Source: CAYVFC01 sp964450715 (GTDB taxonomy: Bacteria > Myxococcota_A > Polyangia > Polyangiales > JAFGIB01). From it: a stretch of DNA of 43,252 nucleotides. Below, piece by piece: positions 14,464 to 23,159 of this stretch. A program made the translations under genes and the position numbers. Within the stretch, counting starts at the first letter, position 1, and every line of letters starts with the position of its first letter. The notes below the pieces were generated by a model. It was given only the letters and a program-made list of their open reading frames with translations, searched no databases and had not been told where the DNA came from. The stretch lies in assembly GCA_964450715.1 (NCBI GenBank), contig CAYVFC010000064.1, forward strand, positions 1-43,252. Direction: 5' to 3'.

Positions 14464-15303
14464 ATGACGCACTATCCCCAGATCGTAACGACGCTCGTCA
14501 TCCTCGCTCTGCTCCCGGTCGCCGCCTGCGACGACAAAAAGACCCCAGCCCCGGCCGAGGCTCCGTCGCCGTCGCCGCCCGCGCCCGCGCCCGCCGCGGA
14601 CAAGCCCGCCGCCATGCCGGCCCTGCGTCCGCCCAAGGATCCGAACGAGGCCTGCGCGCAGGTCATGGTGGTGGCCTGGCAGGGGGCGGAACACGCCCAG
14701 CCCACCGTCAAGCTCGACAAGGCGCAGGCGCGCGCCCGCGCCATGGAGTTGATAAAGGAGGCAAAGCAGCAGCCCGACTTCGCCGCCCTGGCCGAAAAAC
14801 AGTCCGACGCCCCGGGCTCCGGGCAGCGCGGGGGGCATATCGGTACCTACACCCGAGAGAAGTGGCCCGAGGTTTACAGCGGTATTCGCGACGCGGTCTT
14901 TTCCATGCAGGTGAACGAGATAGCGGCCGAGCCCTTTGAGGCGCCCTTTGGTCAGGTAGTCGTGCGCCGCTGCCCGGTGGAGCGCGCCCGCGCCCGCCAC
15001 ATCCTGATCCGCTACCAGGGCGCCCGCTCGGGCGGCGACAGGGCCCAGCACACGCGCGACGGGGCCGAGGCGCTGGCCGAGAAGCTGCTGGAGCAGGTGA
15101 AAAAGCCCGGAGCCGACTTTGCCGCCCTGGCGCGCGAGCACTCCGAGGACAGCTCGGCCTCGCGCGGCGGCGACGTGGGCCTGCGCGCTCGCGGCGAGCT
15201 GGCGCGCGGCTTTGAGAAGGCTCTGTTCGCAATGTCCCCCGGCCAGATCAGCGGCCCGGTGGAGACCGAGTTCGGCTTTCACATCATCCAGCGGGTAGAG
15301 TAG
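14464..15303 (+). CDS. Parvulin-type peptidyl-prolyl isomerase lipoprotein with two PpiC domains
   Basis: The 279-residue protein starts with a lipoprotein signal (LLPVAAC, Cys22) and a Pro/Ala-rich tether. Two parvulin domains follow. The first (about 65-175) keeps the GGHIGTYTREKWP region but its opening strand is AWQGAEH, lacking the usual A-R-H-I-L, and looks inactive. The second (about 176-279) is canonical: ARHILIRY, DFAALAREHSED, GGDVG, GFHIIQRVE. It would catalyse prolyl isomerisation in folding of exported proteins at the periplasmic face of a membrane, like PrsA/SurA-type foldases. It ends ten bases before the convergent gene at 15314. Confidence 0.85.
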   Translation: MTHYPQIVTTLVILALLPVAACDDKKTPAPAEAPSPSPPAPAPAADKPAAMPALRPPKDPNEACAQVMVVAWQGAEHAQPTVKLDKAQARARAMELIKEAKQQPDFAALAEKQSDAPGSGQRGGHIGTYTREKWPEVYSGIRDAVFSMQVNEIAAEPFEAPFGQVVVRRCPVERARARHILIRYQGARSGGDRAQHTRDGAEALAEKLLEQVKKPGADFAALAREHSEDSSASRGGDVGLRARGELARGFEKALFAMSPGQISGPVETEFGFHIIQRVE

Positions 15304-15313
15304 GGCGCCCTAC

Positions 15314-16249
15314 TCAGCCGTTACCGTCCACCCACGGCTCGGTGAGCCGGCACGCTTGCTCCTGGCAGGAGAAGATCTCGGGCAGCGAGCAATCGGCGTC
15401 CTCCGTGCACGGCTCCGCGCAGATGTCGCCTGTATCGGTGGCGATCACCACCAAGTCCTGGTCACAGGTTCCGTCCTCCGGCGCCCCGAGCAGGCTCCCC
15501 GGCTCTAGCTGTTCTTCGGGCCACAAGGAGCTAGTGCCGAGGTATCTGCACGAGATCCCCGCGTTCTGTTCATCCGCGGGGATCTCGACGAAGTAATCTT
15601 GCCATCCGCAACCGTCCGTACAGCTTCGCGTGGCGATCTCCACCGGCAGCCGCGCGTCAATGGCCAGGTCGGCGATCTCGAAGGAAAAGAGGTAGAGGCC
15701 GGAGCCGCAGGCATTCGGAAAAGCGAAATCCCATATGACTTCCAGTCGTAGCCGCCCGTCGTCCCCTTGCCGGGCCTTGCCGCGCCAGAGAGTACCTTCG
15801 TTATAGAAACCGCAGGATTCCGGAACGTTGATCAGATCGAACCGGGCGCCTCCGGCGTCGCCCAAATTCCACGCTACGCACTGTAGCCCGCGGTACCGGG
15901 CGATATCTCTGCCCGTGTACAGCTCGACCGGAGAGCTCGCCCACTGCAGTTCGACGTCCTGGAAGCGAACCACCTCCAGCGCGTCGGCGGGATCGCCTCC
16001 GTCTCTCTCGCTCCCGCCGTCATCGTCCGGCTCGCCCGGTCCGCCGTCTCCTGCCTCGCCACCATCACCTGCCGAGACCGCCTCGCTCGCTCCGCCGCTG
16101 CCCGCTGTAGCGCTCCCGTCCCCACCGCCGCCCCCGTCGCACGCGCACGCGTCACCGCCGTAGCTGTTCACGCCGTTTCCGTCGCTTTCGCACGCCGCCA
16201 CGGCCAGAGCCATCACTGCGCCGAAATACAGTTTGCCGTCTTGCGTCAC
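15314..16249 (-). CDS. Secreted lipoprotein, unknown function
   Basis: The 311-residue protein has a lipobox (LAVAAC, Cys20), a Gly/Ser/Asp-rich linker to about residue 90 and a folded region with ten or more cysteines, ending EPCTEDADCSLPEIFSCQEQ, a short Cys-rich motif frequent in Myxococcota surface proteins. A central part (VELQWASSPVELYTGRD) suggests a beta-rich domain. No family could be named. It is convergent with the parvulin gene. Confidence 0.65.
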   Translation of the reverse strand: MTQDGKLYFGAVMALAVAACESDGNGVNSYGGDACACDGGGGGDGSATAGSGGASEAVSAGDGGEAGDGGPGEPDDDGGSERDGGDPADALEVVRFQDVELQWASSPVELYTGRDIARYRGLQCVAWNLGDAGGARFDLINVPESCGFYNEGTLWRGKARQGDDGRLRLEVIWDFAFPNACGSGLYLFSFEIADLAIDARLPVEIATRSCTDGCGWQDYFVEIPADEQNAGISCRYLGTSSLWPEEQLEPGSLLGAPEDGTCDQDLVVIATDTGDICAEPCTEDADCSLPEIFSCQEQACRLTEPWVDGNG

Positions 16250-16468
16250 TCGTTCCTCCTCTTCCCTGCTACGAAGCGGAGCCCCATCTTCTCTTGGGTC
16301 TGTAAAACCGCCCCCTATAGTGTAAACGGAAAGCGATTCCCTTTGTATCGCCTTTCTAACTCCACATATCGGCTTCCAACGCGATTCATCGAGACTTCTT
16401 AGAGAAGCCGTGGCGCCGTTCGACGGGCGCAGAAACTCGCGGCCGGGGCGGCGTTGTTCTCTATAGGG

Positions 16469-17338
16469 CTAAAAGCGCCTGAAGTGGTAGGGATTGTACG
16501 GTGCGATAAAGGCACGCCCCGGCGTCCGGGGCAGAGGGCCGTAGTAGGGATTTCCGTAAAGCCCTGAGGAGAAATCGGGAGCGGATCTCGGTCCCGGCGC
16601 CAGCAGGACCCGTTCGATGACACGGCTTTCGAGCTCGGCCCGTTCAATCTGGTATTCCCGGGCGGCTTGCAGCACGGCAGCGGCCAGCGTGGCCGTGGCA
16701 TCCAGCACGCTTCGCATGGGCGGGCGGACCCGGACCCACTGGATGCTCCCCGCCGCCTTGGGGCAGACCAGCGAGACCTCGCCTCGACGGCTGATGGTGA
16801 TGACCAGTAAAAGAGCATCACTGGCCTCCGCGCGGTCCTGCCGGGCGCTCGCCTCGGTTAAAGAGACCACCTCGAAACCGGTCTGTTTGCGAATCGCTCG
16901 GCGCAGGTCACTACCCTTCAACCAGGGCAGGGAGGATTCCACGCTCACGTATACAGTGGATAAAGCCCGCGCACCCGGCAGCGTCGCAGCAGCCGGCACT
17001 GACGCCTCGTCCGGCGACGTTCCTTTGTCCGTCCGCGCTTCGGCTCCCGCGCGTTTGGTTTCGTTCGTCTGTTCCGCGTACGGGTTCGCCGTCGACTCGG
17101 CAGCAGACGCGTTGCCGGGTGACGCATCGTACGGCGCCTGCGCGTCCTTTGCCTGCTCGGGTCTCTCCTCGCTCGCCGCTTCCCGCGGCAGCCGGGACCC
17201 CTCCACCTGCGCGGCCCCGTCCGCGCCGGCTTGCGATCCGGGTCCCGTTACCCCCTGCGCCCTTGCCGCTTGTCCGTCTGCCAGGACCGCAAACGGTAAA
17301 AAGATTGCAAGCGTGATGAAACGACTCACAGAATCCAT
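16469..17338 (-). CDS. Secreted protein of unknown function
   Basis: The 289-residue protein has a signal peptide (ITLAIFLPFAVLADGQAARA, cleavage after ARA), an Ala/Glu-rich low-complexity region to about 115, and a compact domain (about 120-240) with VYVSVESSLPWLKGSDLRRAI and LLLVITISRRGEVSLV, a pattern like periplasmic proteins that take two short alpha/beta repeats. The C-terminus is rich in Tyr, Pro and Asn. No family recognised; envelope location is the only supported statement. Confidence 0.6.
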   Translation of the reverse strand: MDSVSRFITLAIFLPFAVLADGQAARAQGVTGPGSQAGADGAAQVEGSRLPREAASEERPEQAKDAQAPYDASPGNASAAESTANPYAEQTNETKRAGAEARTDKGTSPDEASVPAAATLPGARALSTVYVSVESSLPWLKGSDLRRAIRKQTGFEVVSLTEASARQDRAEASDALLLVITISRRGEVSLVCPKAAGSIQWVRVRPPMRSVLDATATLAAAVLQAAREYQIERAELESRVIERVLLAPGPRSAPDFSSGLYGNPYYGPLPRTPGRAFIAPYNPYHFRRF

Positions 17339-17910
17339 TATGCGATAACCCGAGGTTCACGGCAATGGGCGGTCGGTTCCGCCAAATAGGCGAATTTACA
17401 TTTTCAGTCTTGCTTGTTGTCCAGGGATGGGGACGGTAAACAAGGAGCTGGGAAGAGCTGGGGCGACCGAGGTTTTCTGTTACCGAACCCGACACGTATC
17501 TGCCGAACCACAAACGGGACGCCGTGAGACGAAGAAGGCGAGCCCGCGGTGCAAAGATAGACTCACCATGGTTCTAGCGAATCTTAACAATTATTAACAA
17601 TCTTAACATTCCAATAGTAATGTTTATAACATCGGCGCACAGCCTGTAATCGCCGTCGACCGGTAATGAAGAAATATCGCGAGGTTGTCGTATAGCCGGG
17701 CCAATACCTATTATAAGCCCGACCTCGGCCGTCTGCGGAATTGTTGTCGTCGCAGCAGCAGTCAGAGCCTTTTTGCTCAACGTCGGTACATCTCCCCGGG
17801 CTTGACAATCGTAAGCCGCCTTCCTACGGATATTCGCTATACGTTGGACTAGCGGTCCGCGGATACGTATACGATCGTCGGTGAGCGCCGATTACTTGGG
17901 AGGAACTTGA
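17339..17910 (+). promoter_or_regulatory. AT-rich intergenic region with a possible promoter for the large lipoprotein gene
   Basis: No gene is visible in this 572-base gap. An AT-rich tract at 17577-17640 contains repeated TTAACA/ATTATTAACAA sequence, unusual for the surroundings. TTGACA at 17802-17807 is followed 17 bases later by TACGGA (17825-17830), a weak -10. The gene's ribosome binding site GGGAGG lies seven bases before its ATG at 17911. Confidence 0.35.
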
Positions 17911-20900
17911 ATGTTTCGTTATCGCTATTCTGGGTGGCTACTCGCGGCCCTGTTGGTCAACTCCTGCGCCCTCGATACCAGCGTCGAAACCAGCGGCGAT
18001 AGCGAAGACGCCGAGGTTGGTCGCATTATCCAACCGATATTGGCCGCGCCGATCTCTGCCACGGCTGATACCCTGCTGCGCTTGAGCTTGCCCTATGCCA
18101 ACGACGGAGGGGGCGCGATACTGGGCGTGACCTCGGCCTCGGTAGCCGATATCAAGCGTTCGCTCATCCGCTTCGATACCGCGCAGATCACGGGGGCGGT
18201 GCCGGCCGGCAAGGTGCTGCACTCGGCTCGCATCGACCTCACCATTGTCGGCATCTCCGCGGGATGGCTGGGCGGCGCGGTCGATATCCTGGCGATGAAC
18301 CGCGACTGGGTCGAGGGTAACAGCCTGTGGGGTCACGGCGCGAGCTGGGTCTGCGCCGAGGACACCAACATCTCGGTTTTCGGAAACCTGTTCAACAACT
18401 GCAGCGCGGCGGACAACTGGAGCATGTTGCCCACCGGTTCTCACCCGCGGCCCTTCTTCTCCACCGCGACCGATAGGGTGCCGGTGTTCACCGGGGGCCT
18501 GACTACCATATCGTTCGACGTGACGGCGGACGTGCAGCGGATTCTCAACGGATCGCTGGCCAATAACGGGTGGATCCTGGCGGGAGCGCCGAACCTGCAG
18601 GGAGGAGAGTGGGTGAACTTCGCCTCGAGCGAGAGCTTCGTGCCCTCGGATCGACCGCAGCTCATCATCGAGTACGGGGACGACGGGTGCCCCGGCAATC
18701 CGGACAAGGGGCTGCCGGGTGACTGCGGCTGTGAGCTGCCGGACCTGGATATTAATTACGATAACGTCGCCGACTGCTTTGACGGCGTGGTCACGGCAAC
18801 CGCGGACACCGCCATTCGCCTGGTGACGCCCTTTGCCAACGACGGCACCGGTCTGCTCCTGCCGGTCACCTCGGCCTCGGTGGTGGACATCGAGCGCTCG
18901 CTGATCAAGGTGAGCAACGCCGCGATCGACACCGCGCGTCGCGGGGGCCCGATCGACAAGGCCTATCTCGATCTCACCGTCGCCGGCATCGCCTTCGGCT
19001 GGGCAGGAGGAGAGCTCGCGTTGCACCGGATGAACCCGACGCCGGTGTGGGTCGAGGGGATAGGCCTGGACGGCTACGGCGCGAGCTGGAGCTGCGCCAA
19101 CGACGTGAACACGACCTTGCTCGGCAACCTGTTCAATAACTGCAGCGTCTGGAACGACTGGTACATGTCGCCGGTACAGGGATCGGTGCTCCCCTATCCC
19201 TACGAGATCACCCCGACCGACGTGGTCGGCGTCACCTGGCCGGGAATGACCTCGGTCCGCTTCGACGTCACGGACGATATCAACCGTTTCATCGCCGATC
19301 CGGCCTCGAACAACGGCTGGATCTTGCAGGGGCAGGCGAGCAATTTCGCCAGCGGCGAATGGGTGAACTTCGGTTCGCGCGAGAGCGGTGCGCCGCCCCG
19401 ACTGGTGCTGGAGCTGCCCGACGCCTGCCCGACCACCTTCAAGCCGAGCCCGGGACAGTGCGGCTGCGCGATTCCCGAGACCGACAGCGACACCGACGGC
19501 ACTCCGGATTGCGTGGATGAATGCCCCGAGGACAACCCGCAGATCATTAAAGGCATCTGCGGCTGTGGCGACGATAACGCCGACAGCGACTCCGACGGCC
19601 TGGCCGACTGCGTCGATCCCTGCCCGCTGGATGACGATCCGACGCTCGGCGGTGGGTGTGGTTGTCCCAGCGACCAGCTCGCACCGCCCGGAACGGCGTG
19701 CTCGGGTGCCTGCGGCGGATCGGGTGATCCGAGCGGCATGGACGAGTGCGACGGCGCGGGACACTGCGGACTGGTAGGCAACGCGACGCAGTGCCCGCCA
19801 CCTGACCCGAGCTGCCCCTCCTGTACGCCCTACCTGGTCAAAGACCTCTCGATAGGCACCAAGTACTCCGTCTACTGGTACTGTCCGTGCCCGCGTAGCG
19901 CGGACGCAGCGACCGCTGCCTGCGCGAGCATCCGACACAGCCTGGCGCAGATCGAGACCGCCCCGCAGAACGCCTTTGTGCGCCATATCATCACCGACGA
20001 CAGCTGGATCGGCGCCAACGACCGCTCGCAGGAGGGCGATTGGCGCTGGGCATGGATTCTCGGCCCCGACGGAACTCCCTTCTGGAGCAGCAGCGGCGGC
20101 GGGCCCGTCGGTGGCGAATACAATAACTGGCAGACCGGCGAGCCGGCAGGCGCCACCGCGGAGAACTGCGGGGCGATGTCCTTTGCCAGCCCGAATGGCG
20201 AGTGGCAGGACCTTAGCTGCGGCTCGACGCTCCATTTCGTCTGCCAGCGCTCGATCGAGTTCACCAGCAGTGGCGGTGGTGGTAGTGGTGGTAGCGGTAG
20301 TGGAAGCGACAGGACCTGCGCCTTCCTCGGCAACAACTGCGACGAACCGAACGGGCCGTGCATCGATCCGAGCGAGTTACCCGGAGCGGGTCTTCCGGAA
20401 GCGGTGCAGGAGGCCCAGCTCCACACCTGCGACGACTGTACCGGCGACCCCGACAACTGTCCCGGTGGCGACGACCCGACCCCGCAGCAGATCTACCAAT
20501 GCGAGACCGCCTGCGGGCCGCTGTGCAACGGCGCGGCCGAGCCGCCGGATCCAACGACGTCAGTGCCCTGCGAGAATATGGATGACTATGTTCTCGAGCC
20601 GACCATCTTCACCGACCCGCCGCCCGAGAAACACTGCCCGATCCAGACCCCTGATCCGCCGGCGCCCCTGGACCAGCTCGAGGCCTGTTCCAAGCACGAG
20701 GACTGCGAAAACATGCCCGGAGGGCTCACCCACTGCGGCGAGGTCTTCCACTGCCGCCAGTGCGATCCGACGCAGTCCGCGTGCCCCCAGTGCGTGGGCG
20801 AGCCGGATCCCGATAACCCGGATCCGACGAACCCCGCGCTCGAGTGCGTACCGAACCTCCACCCCGTTACCAACAAGGACCAGAACCTCTGTATCGCGCG

Positions 20901-23139
20901 CAAGTACTGCGGGGTACCGATTCCGGAATGCTTCCTGAACGACGAAGACGACGACCAGGTGTTCTGCGCGGAGTATAACCTTTGTATCAACCCAGCGAAT
21001 GTACATACCCCTTCGCCACCGTTGAATGCGACTGCGCTCGAGATCCCGAAGTTCTTCACCCCCGAGACCCAGTTCAACGTACCCCCGATTTCCCCGCCTG
21101 ATCCCCACTTCCCGGAGGATCCGGCCTGCGTCGGTACTAATTGTTCCGGGCCCACCGACTCATCGCACCCCTGGTGTCACTACAACGTGACCGAGGGGCT
21201 CGATCCGCAGACACCGCCATCGCTCGACAAACCGGTCGATACGGGAGACGGCTCGATCCTATCCTTTAACGTCGATCCAGGCGTGGAGCTGATCTACGAG
21301 ACCGAGACGGGACCGCTGGGAATGCCCTTGCCATATCTGACGGCGGAAGCGTACTTCCTGGCGCAAGCCAATATCCAAATATTCAACATGAGTAAAGGTT
21401 TGGATTTGATCGACCTAGCCGCTGGCGCTCGCGGCGGTATTCACGAGGATCCCTTCGACGTCAACAAGGAGGTGTGCGGCTTCAAGGCCTATGCCCGCGC
21501 CGAGATCCTGGGCATGGACATCCTGCCGGAAGACGTCAACTTCCGCATGCCGGACGAGGACACCGAGGGCAACGACCTGCAGGCCAAGTGCCTGGAGGCG
21601 GTCGATGACTTCCGGCGCACCGTGGACGCGGCGCGCAAGGCATTTGCCGACGCGCGAGAGCTGGTACGGCAGTACCACGAGCTCAAGAGCCGGACCTCCC
21701 CCGAGTATTTCTCCAATGGCAGCAACGCCGTGCAATCGCTCTGTGAGCAGATCGCCAGCTCGCCGCCGCGCGGCTTCCCGGTCTGGGGCGCCTGCGAGAC
21801 CGAGCCGCCGGTACATACCATCAATCGCTTCATCTATTTCTACAATGTAGTGGTGATCGAAAACGTCCGCGACGCGGCCGATAAGCTCGTAACAGAGCTC
21901 GACGCGTTGGTCGCGGCCAACGATGTGGACGGTCGCTATGAGATACTCAATCCGGTCAAAGAGGACGAGCAGGTCAGCCTGTTCAACTCGACCTTCATGG
22001 TCGGCCCCGTACCCTGCAATCTGGAGGTTTTGCTCACCGTACAGTACGGGGTCTCGGCAGACCTGGTTGCCGATTTTCGGCTGGGTACCCTCATGGGCAA
22101 CCTGGTACACGCCCGTTCGCTCGACGACCACCCGGTCTTCAAGGTGGGCCTGGACGGCGGCCCGAACGCGGGCCTGGGCCTGAGCCTGTTCGCCGGCGTC
22201 GGCTTTGACGTCGGCTTTGCCTCGGCCAGGCTGGGAATCTACGGAGCAGTGGATCTAGGCCACGTCGCCGTACCGGTCACGGCCTGGGCCGGGATCGGTG
22301 TGAAGACCTTACAGGATCCGCGTACGCCGCCCACGAGCTGGGCGGACGTGGTCGACGTCAGCGCCGGAAGCCTGATACCGACTCAGCGCCTCGCGTTCGA
22401 ATTGAGGTACGGCTACCGCGCCGACCTCGAGCTGGAGCATATACTGTCCGGCTCCCTCGGGCTCGAGCTCAAGCTCAAGTTCTTCTTCTTCAGCATCAAG
22501 TATCGCGAGCCGATCATTTCCTTTACCGGTCTATGTCCGCCAGCGCCGTCCAGCAGCAGACAACACTGGTGCGATATCCCGCTGTTTGATGCGGATCTCA
22601 GAAGCTCGTTCGACTGGGGTGAGATTCGGCTGCCGATGCCTTTCTACCCCGTCAAGTACCTGAAATGGGAGTGGGCAAACAACGATCCGGTCGGTACGGC
22701 GAGCTTCGACTCGAGCCAGGTCGGCGAGGTCTTCTACGACTCGCTATGCCAGTGTATCCCGACCTGGAACGATGCGGATCCGCCCAGGCAGGACTGTTTC
22801 CGACGGGAGGACTGCTGCGATGCCGTCTATCCGAACATCGTCTGCTACGAGAATCCCGAACCGGTCGACGGAAAGCTGCGCAAACAGTGCACCGGGTGCC
22901 GCCTTCTCGACCAGAACTGCAACGGGGATGACGATTGTTGTAACCCGTCATTTGCCAGCTGTTACAAGTCCGATCCGAACGACCCGGACGAGGTGGGAAC
23001 CTGCCAGCCCAGGAGCGGTGAATGCGGTCACTGCGTGCGAGACGAGGACTGCCTGCCGGAGTCCGGTACGGGCGAGCCCCTCTTCTGTTCGGGCCTTCGT
23101 CATTGCGTGGCCGGGGCCGATAACTGCGTAATATTATAA
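17911..23139 (+). CDS. Very large surface lipoprotein with two DNRLRE-type domains and a C-type lectin domain
   Basis: The 1742-residue protein begins with a lipobox (LLVNSC, Cys19). Two homologous DNRLRE-type beta domains follow at about 47-256 and 292-500 (each with A-x-TADT, RSLI, NNGWIL, EWVNF). Cys/Asp-rich calcium-binding repeats (DSDTDGTPDC, DSDSDGLADC) lie at about 505-587, then a C-type lectin domain at about 635-780 (SWIGANDRSQEGDWRWAW, EYNNWQTGEPAG, GEWQDLSC, FVCQ), a Ser/Gly linker, Cys-rich segments, a beta-rich region at 1110-1540 and C-terminal Cys knots (EDCCD, DDCCN). Binding of carbohydrate and attachment to surfaces or prey is the likely role, inferred from the lectin fold. 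GGGAGG precedes the start. The long antisense frame inside it is a shadow. Confidence 0.8.
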   Translation: MFRYRYSGWLLAALLVNSCALDTSVETSGDSEDAEVGRIIQPILAAPISATADTLLRLSLPYANDGGGAILGVTSASVADIKRSLIRFDTAQITGAVPAGKVLHSARIDLTIVGISAGWLGGAVDILAMNRDWVEGNSLWGHGASWVCAEDTNISVFGNLFNNCSAADNWSMLPTGSHPRPFFSTATDRVPVFTGGLTTISFDVTADVQRILNGSLANNGWILAGAPNLQGGEWVNFASSESFVPSDRPQLIIEYGDDGCPGNPDKGLPGDCGCELPDLDINYDNVADCFDGVVTATADTAIRLVTPFANDGTGLLLPVTSASVVDIERSLIKVSNAAIDTARRGGPIDKAYLDLTVAGIAFGWAGGELALHRMNPTPVWVEGIGLDGYGASWSCANDVNTTLLGNLFNNCSVWNDWYMSPVQGSVLPYPYEITPTDVVGVTWPGMTSVRFDVTDDINRFIADPASNNGWILQGQASNFASGEWVNFGSRESGAPPRLVLELPDACPTTFKPSPGQCGCAIPETDSDTDGTPDCVDECPEDNPQIIKGICGCGDDNADSDSDGLADCVDPCPLDDDPTLGGGCGCPSDQLAPPGTACSGACGGSGDPSGMDECDGAGHCGLVGNATQCPPPDPSCPSCTPYLVKDLSIGTKYSVYWYCPCPRSADAATAACASIRHSLAQIETAPQNAFVRHIITDDSWIGANDRSQEGDWRWAWILGPDGTPFWSSSGGGPVGGEYNNWQTGEPAGATAENCGAMSFASPNGEWQDLSCGSTLHFVCQRSIEFTSSGGGGSGGSGSGSDRTCAFLGNNCDEPNGPCIDPSELPGAGLPEAVQEAQLHTCDDCTGDPDNCPGGDDPTPQQIYQCETACGPLCNGAAEPPDPTTSVPCENMDDYVLEPTIFTDPPPEKHCPIQTPDPPAPLDQLEACSKHEDCENMPGGLTHCGEVFHCRQCDPTQSACPQCVGEPDPDNPDPTNPALECVPNLHPVTNKDQNLCIARKYCGVPIPECFLNDEDDDQVFCAEYNLCINPANVHTPSPPLNATALEIPKFFTPETQFNVPPISPPDPHFPEDPACVGTNCSGPTDSSHPWCHYNVTEGLDPQTPPSLDKPVDTGDGSILSFNVDPGVELIYETETGPLGMPLPYLTAEAYFLAQANIQIFNMSKGLDLIDLAAGARGGIHEDPFDVNKEVCGFKAYARAEILGMDILPEDVNFRMPDEDTEGNDLQAKCLEAVDDFRRTVDAARKAFADARELVRQYHELKSRTSPEYFSNGSNAVQSLCEQIASSPPRGFPVWGACETEPPVHTINRFIYFYNVVVIENVRDAADKLVTELDALVAANDVDGRYEILNPVKEDEQVSLFNSTFMVGPVPCNLEVLLTVQYGVSADLVADFRLGTLMGNLVHARSLDDHPVFKVGLDGGPNAGLGLSLFAGVGFDVGFASARLGIYGAVDLGHVAVPVTAWAGIGVKTLQDPRTPPTSWADVVDVSAGSLIPTQRLAFELRYGYRADLELEHILSGSLGLELKLKFFFFSIKYREPIISFTGLCPPAPSSSRQHWCDIPLFDADLRSSFDWGEIRLPMPFYPVKYLKWEWANNDPVGTASFDSSQVGEVFYDSLCQCIPTWNDADPPRQDCFRREDCCDAVYPNIVCYENPEPVDGKLRKQCTGCRLLDQNCNGDDDCCNPSFASCYKSDPNDPDEVGTCQPRSGECGHCVRDEDCLPESGTGEPLFCSGLRHCVAGADNCVIL

Positions 23140-23159
23140 TCGGGATCGCGAGCCGAGCC

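Noticed and set aside
17938..20235. A 765-residue open frame on the - strand inside the large lipoprotein gene
   Set aside because: It is an antisense shadow of GC-biased coding sequence: no ribosome binding site, no recognisable domain, and the + strand protein has clear domains and a lipobox.
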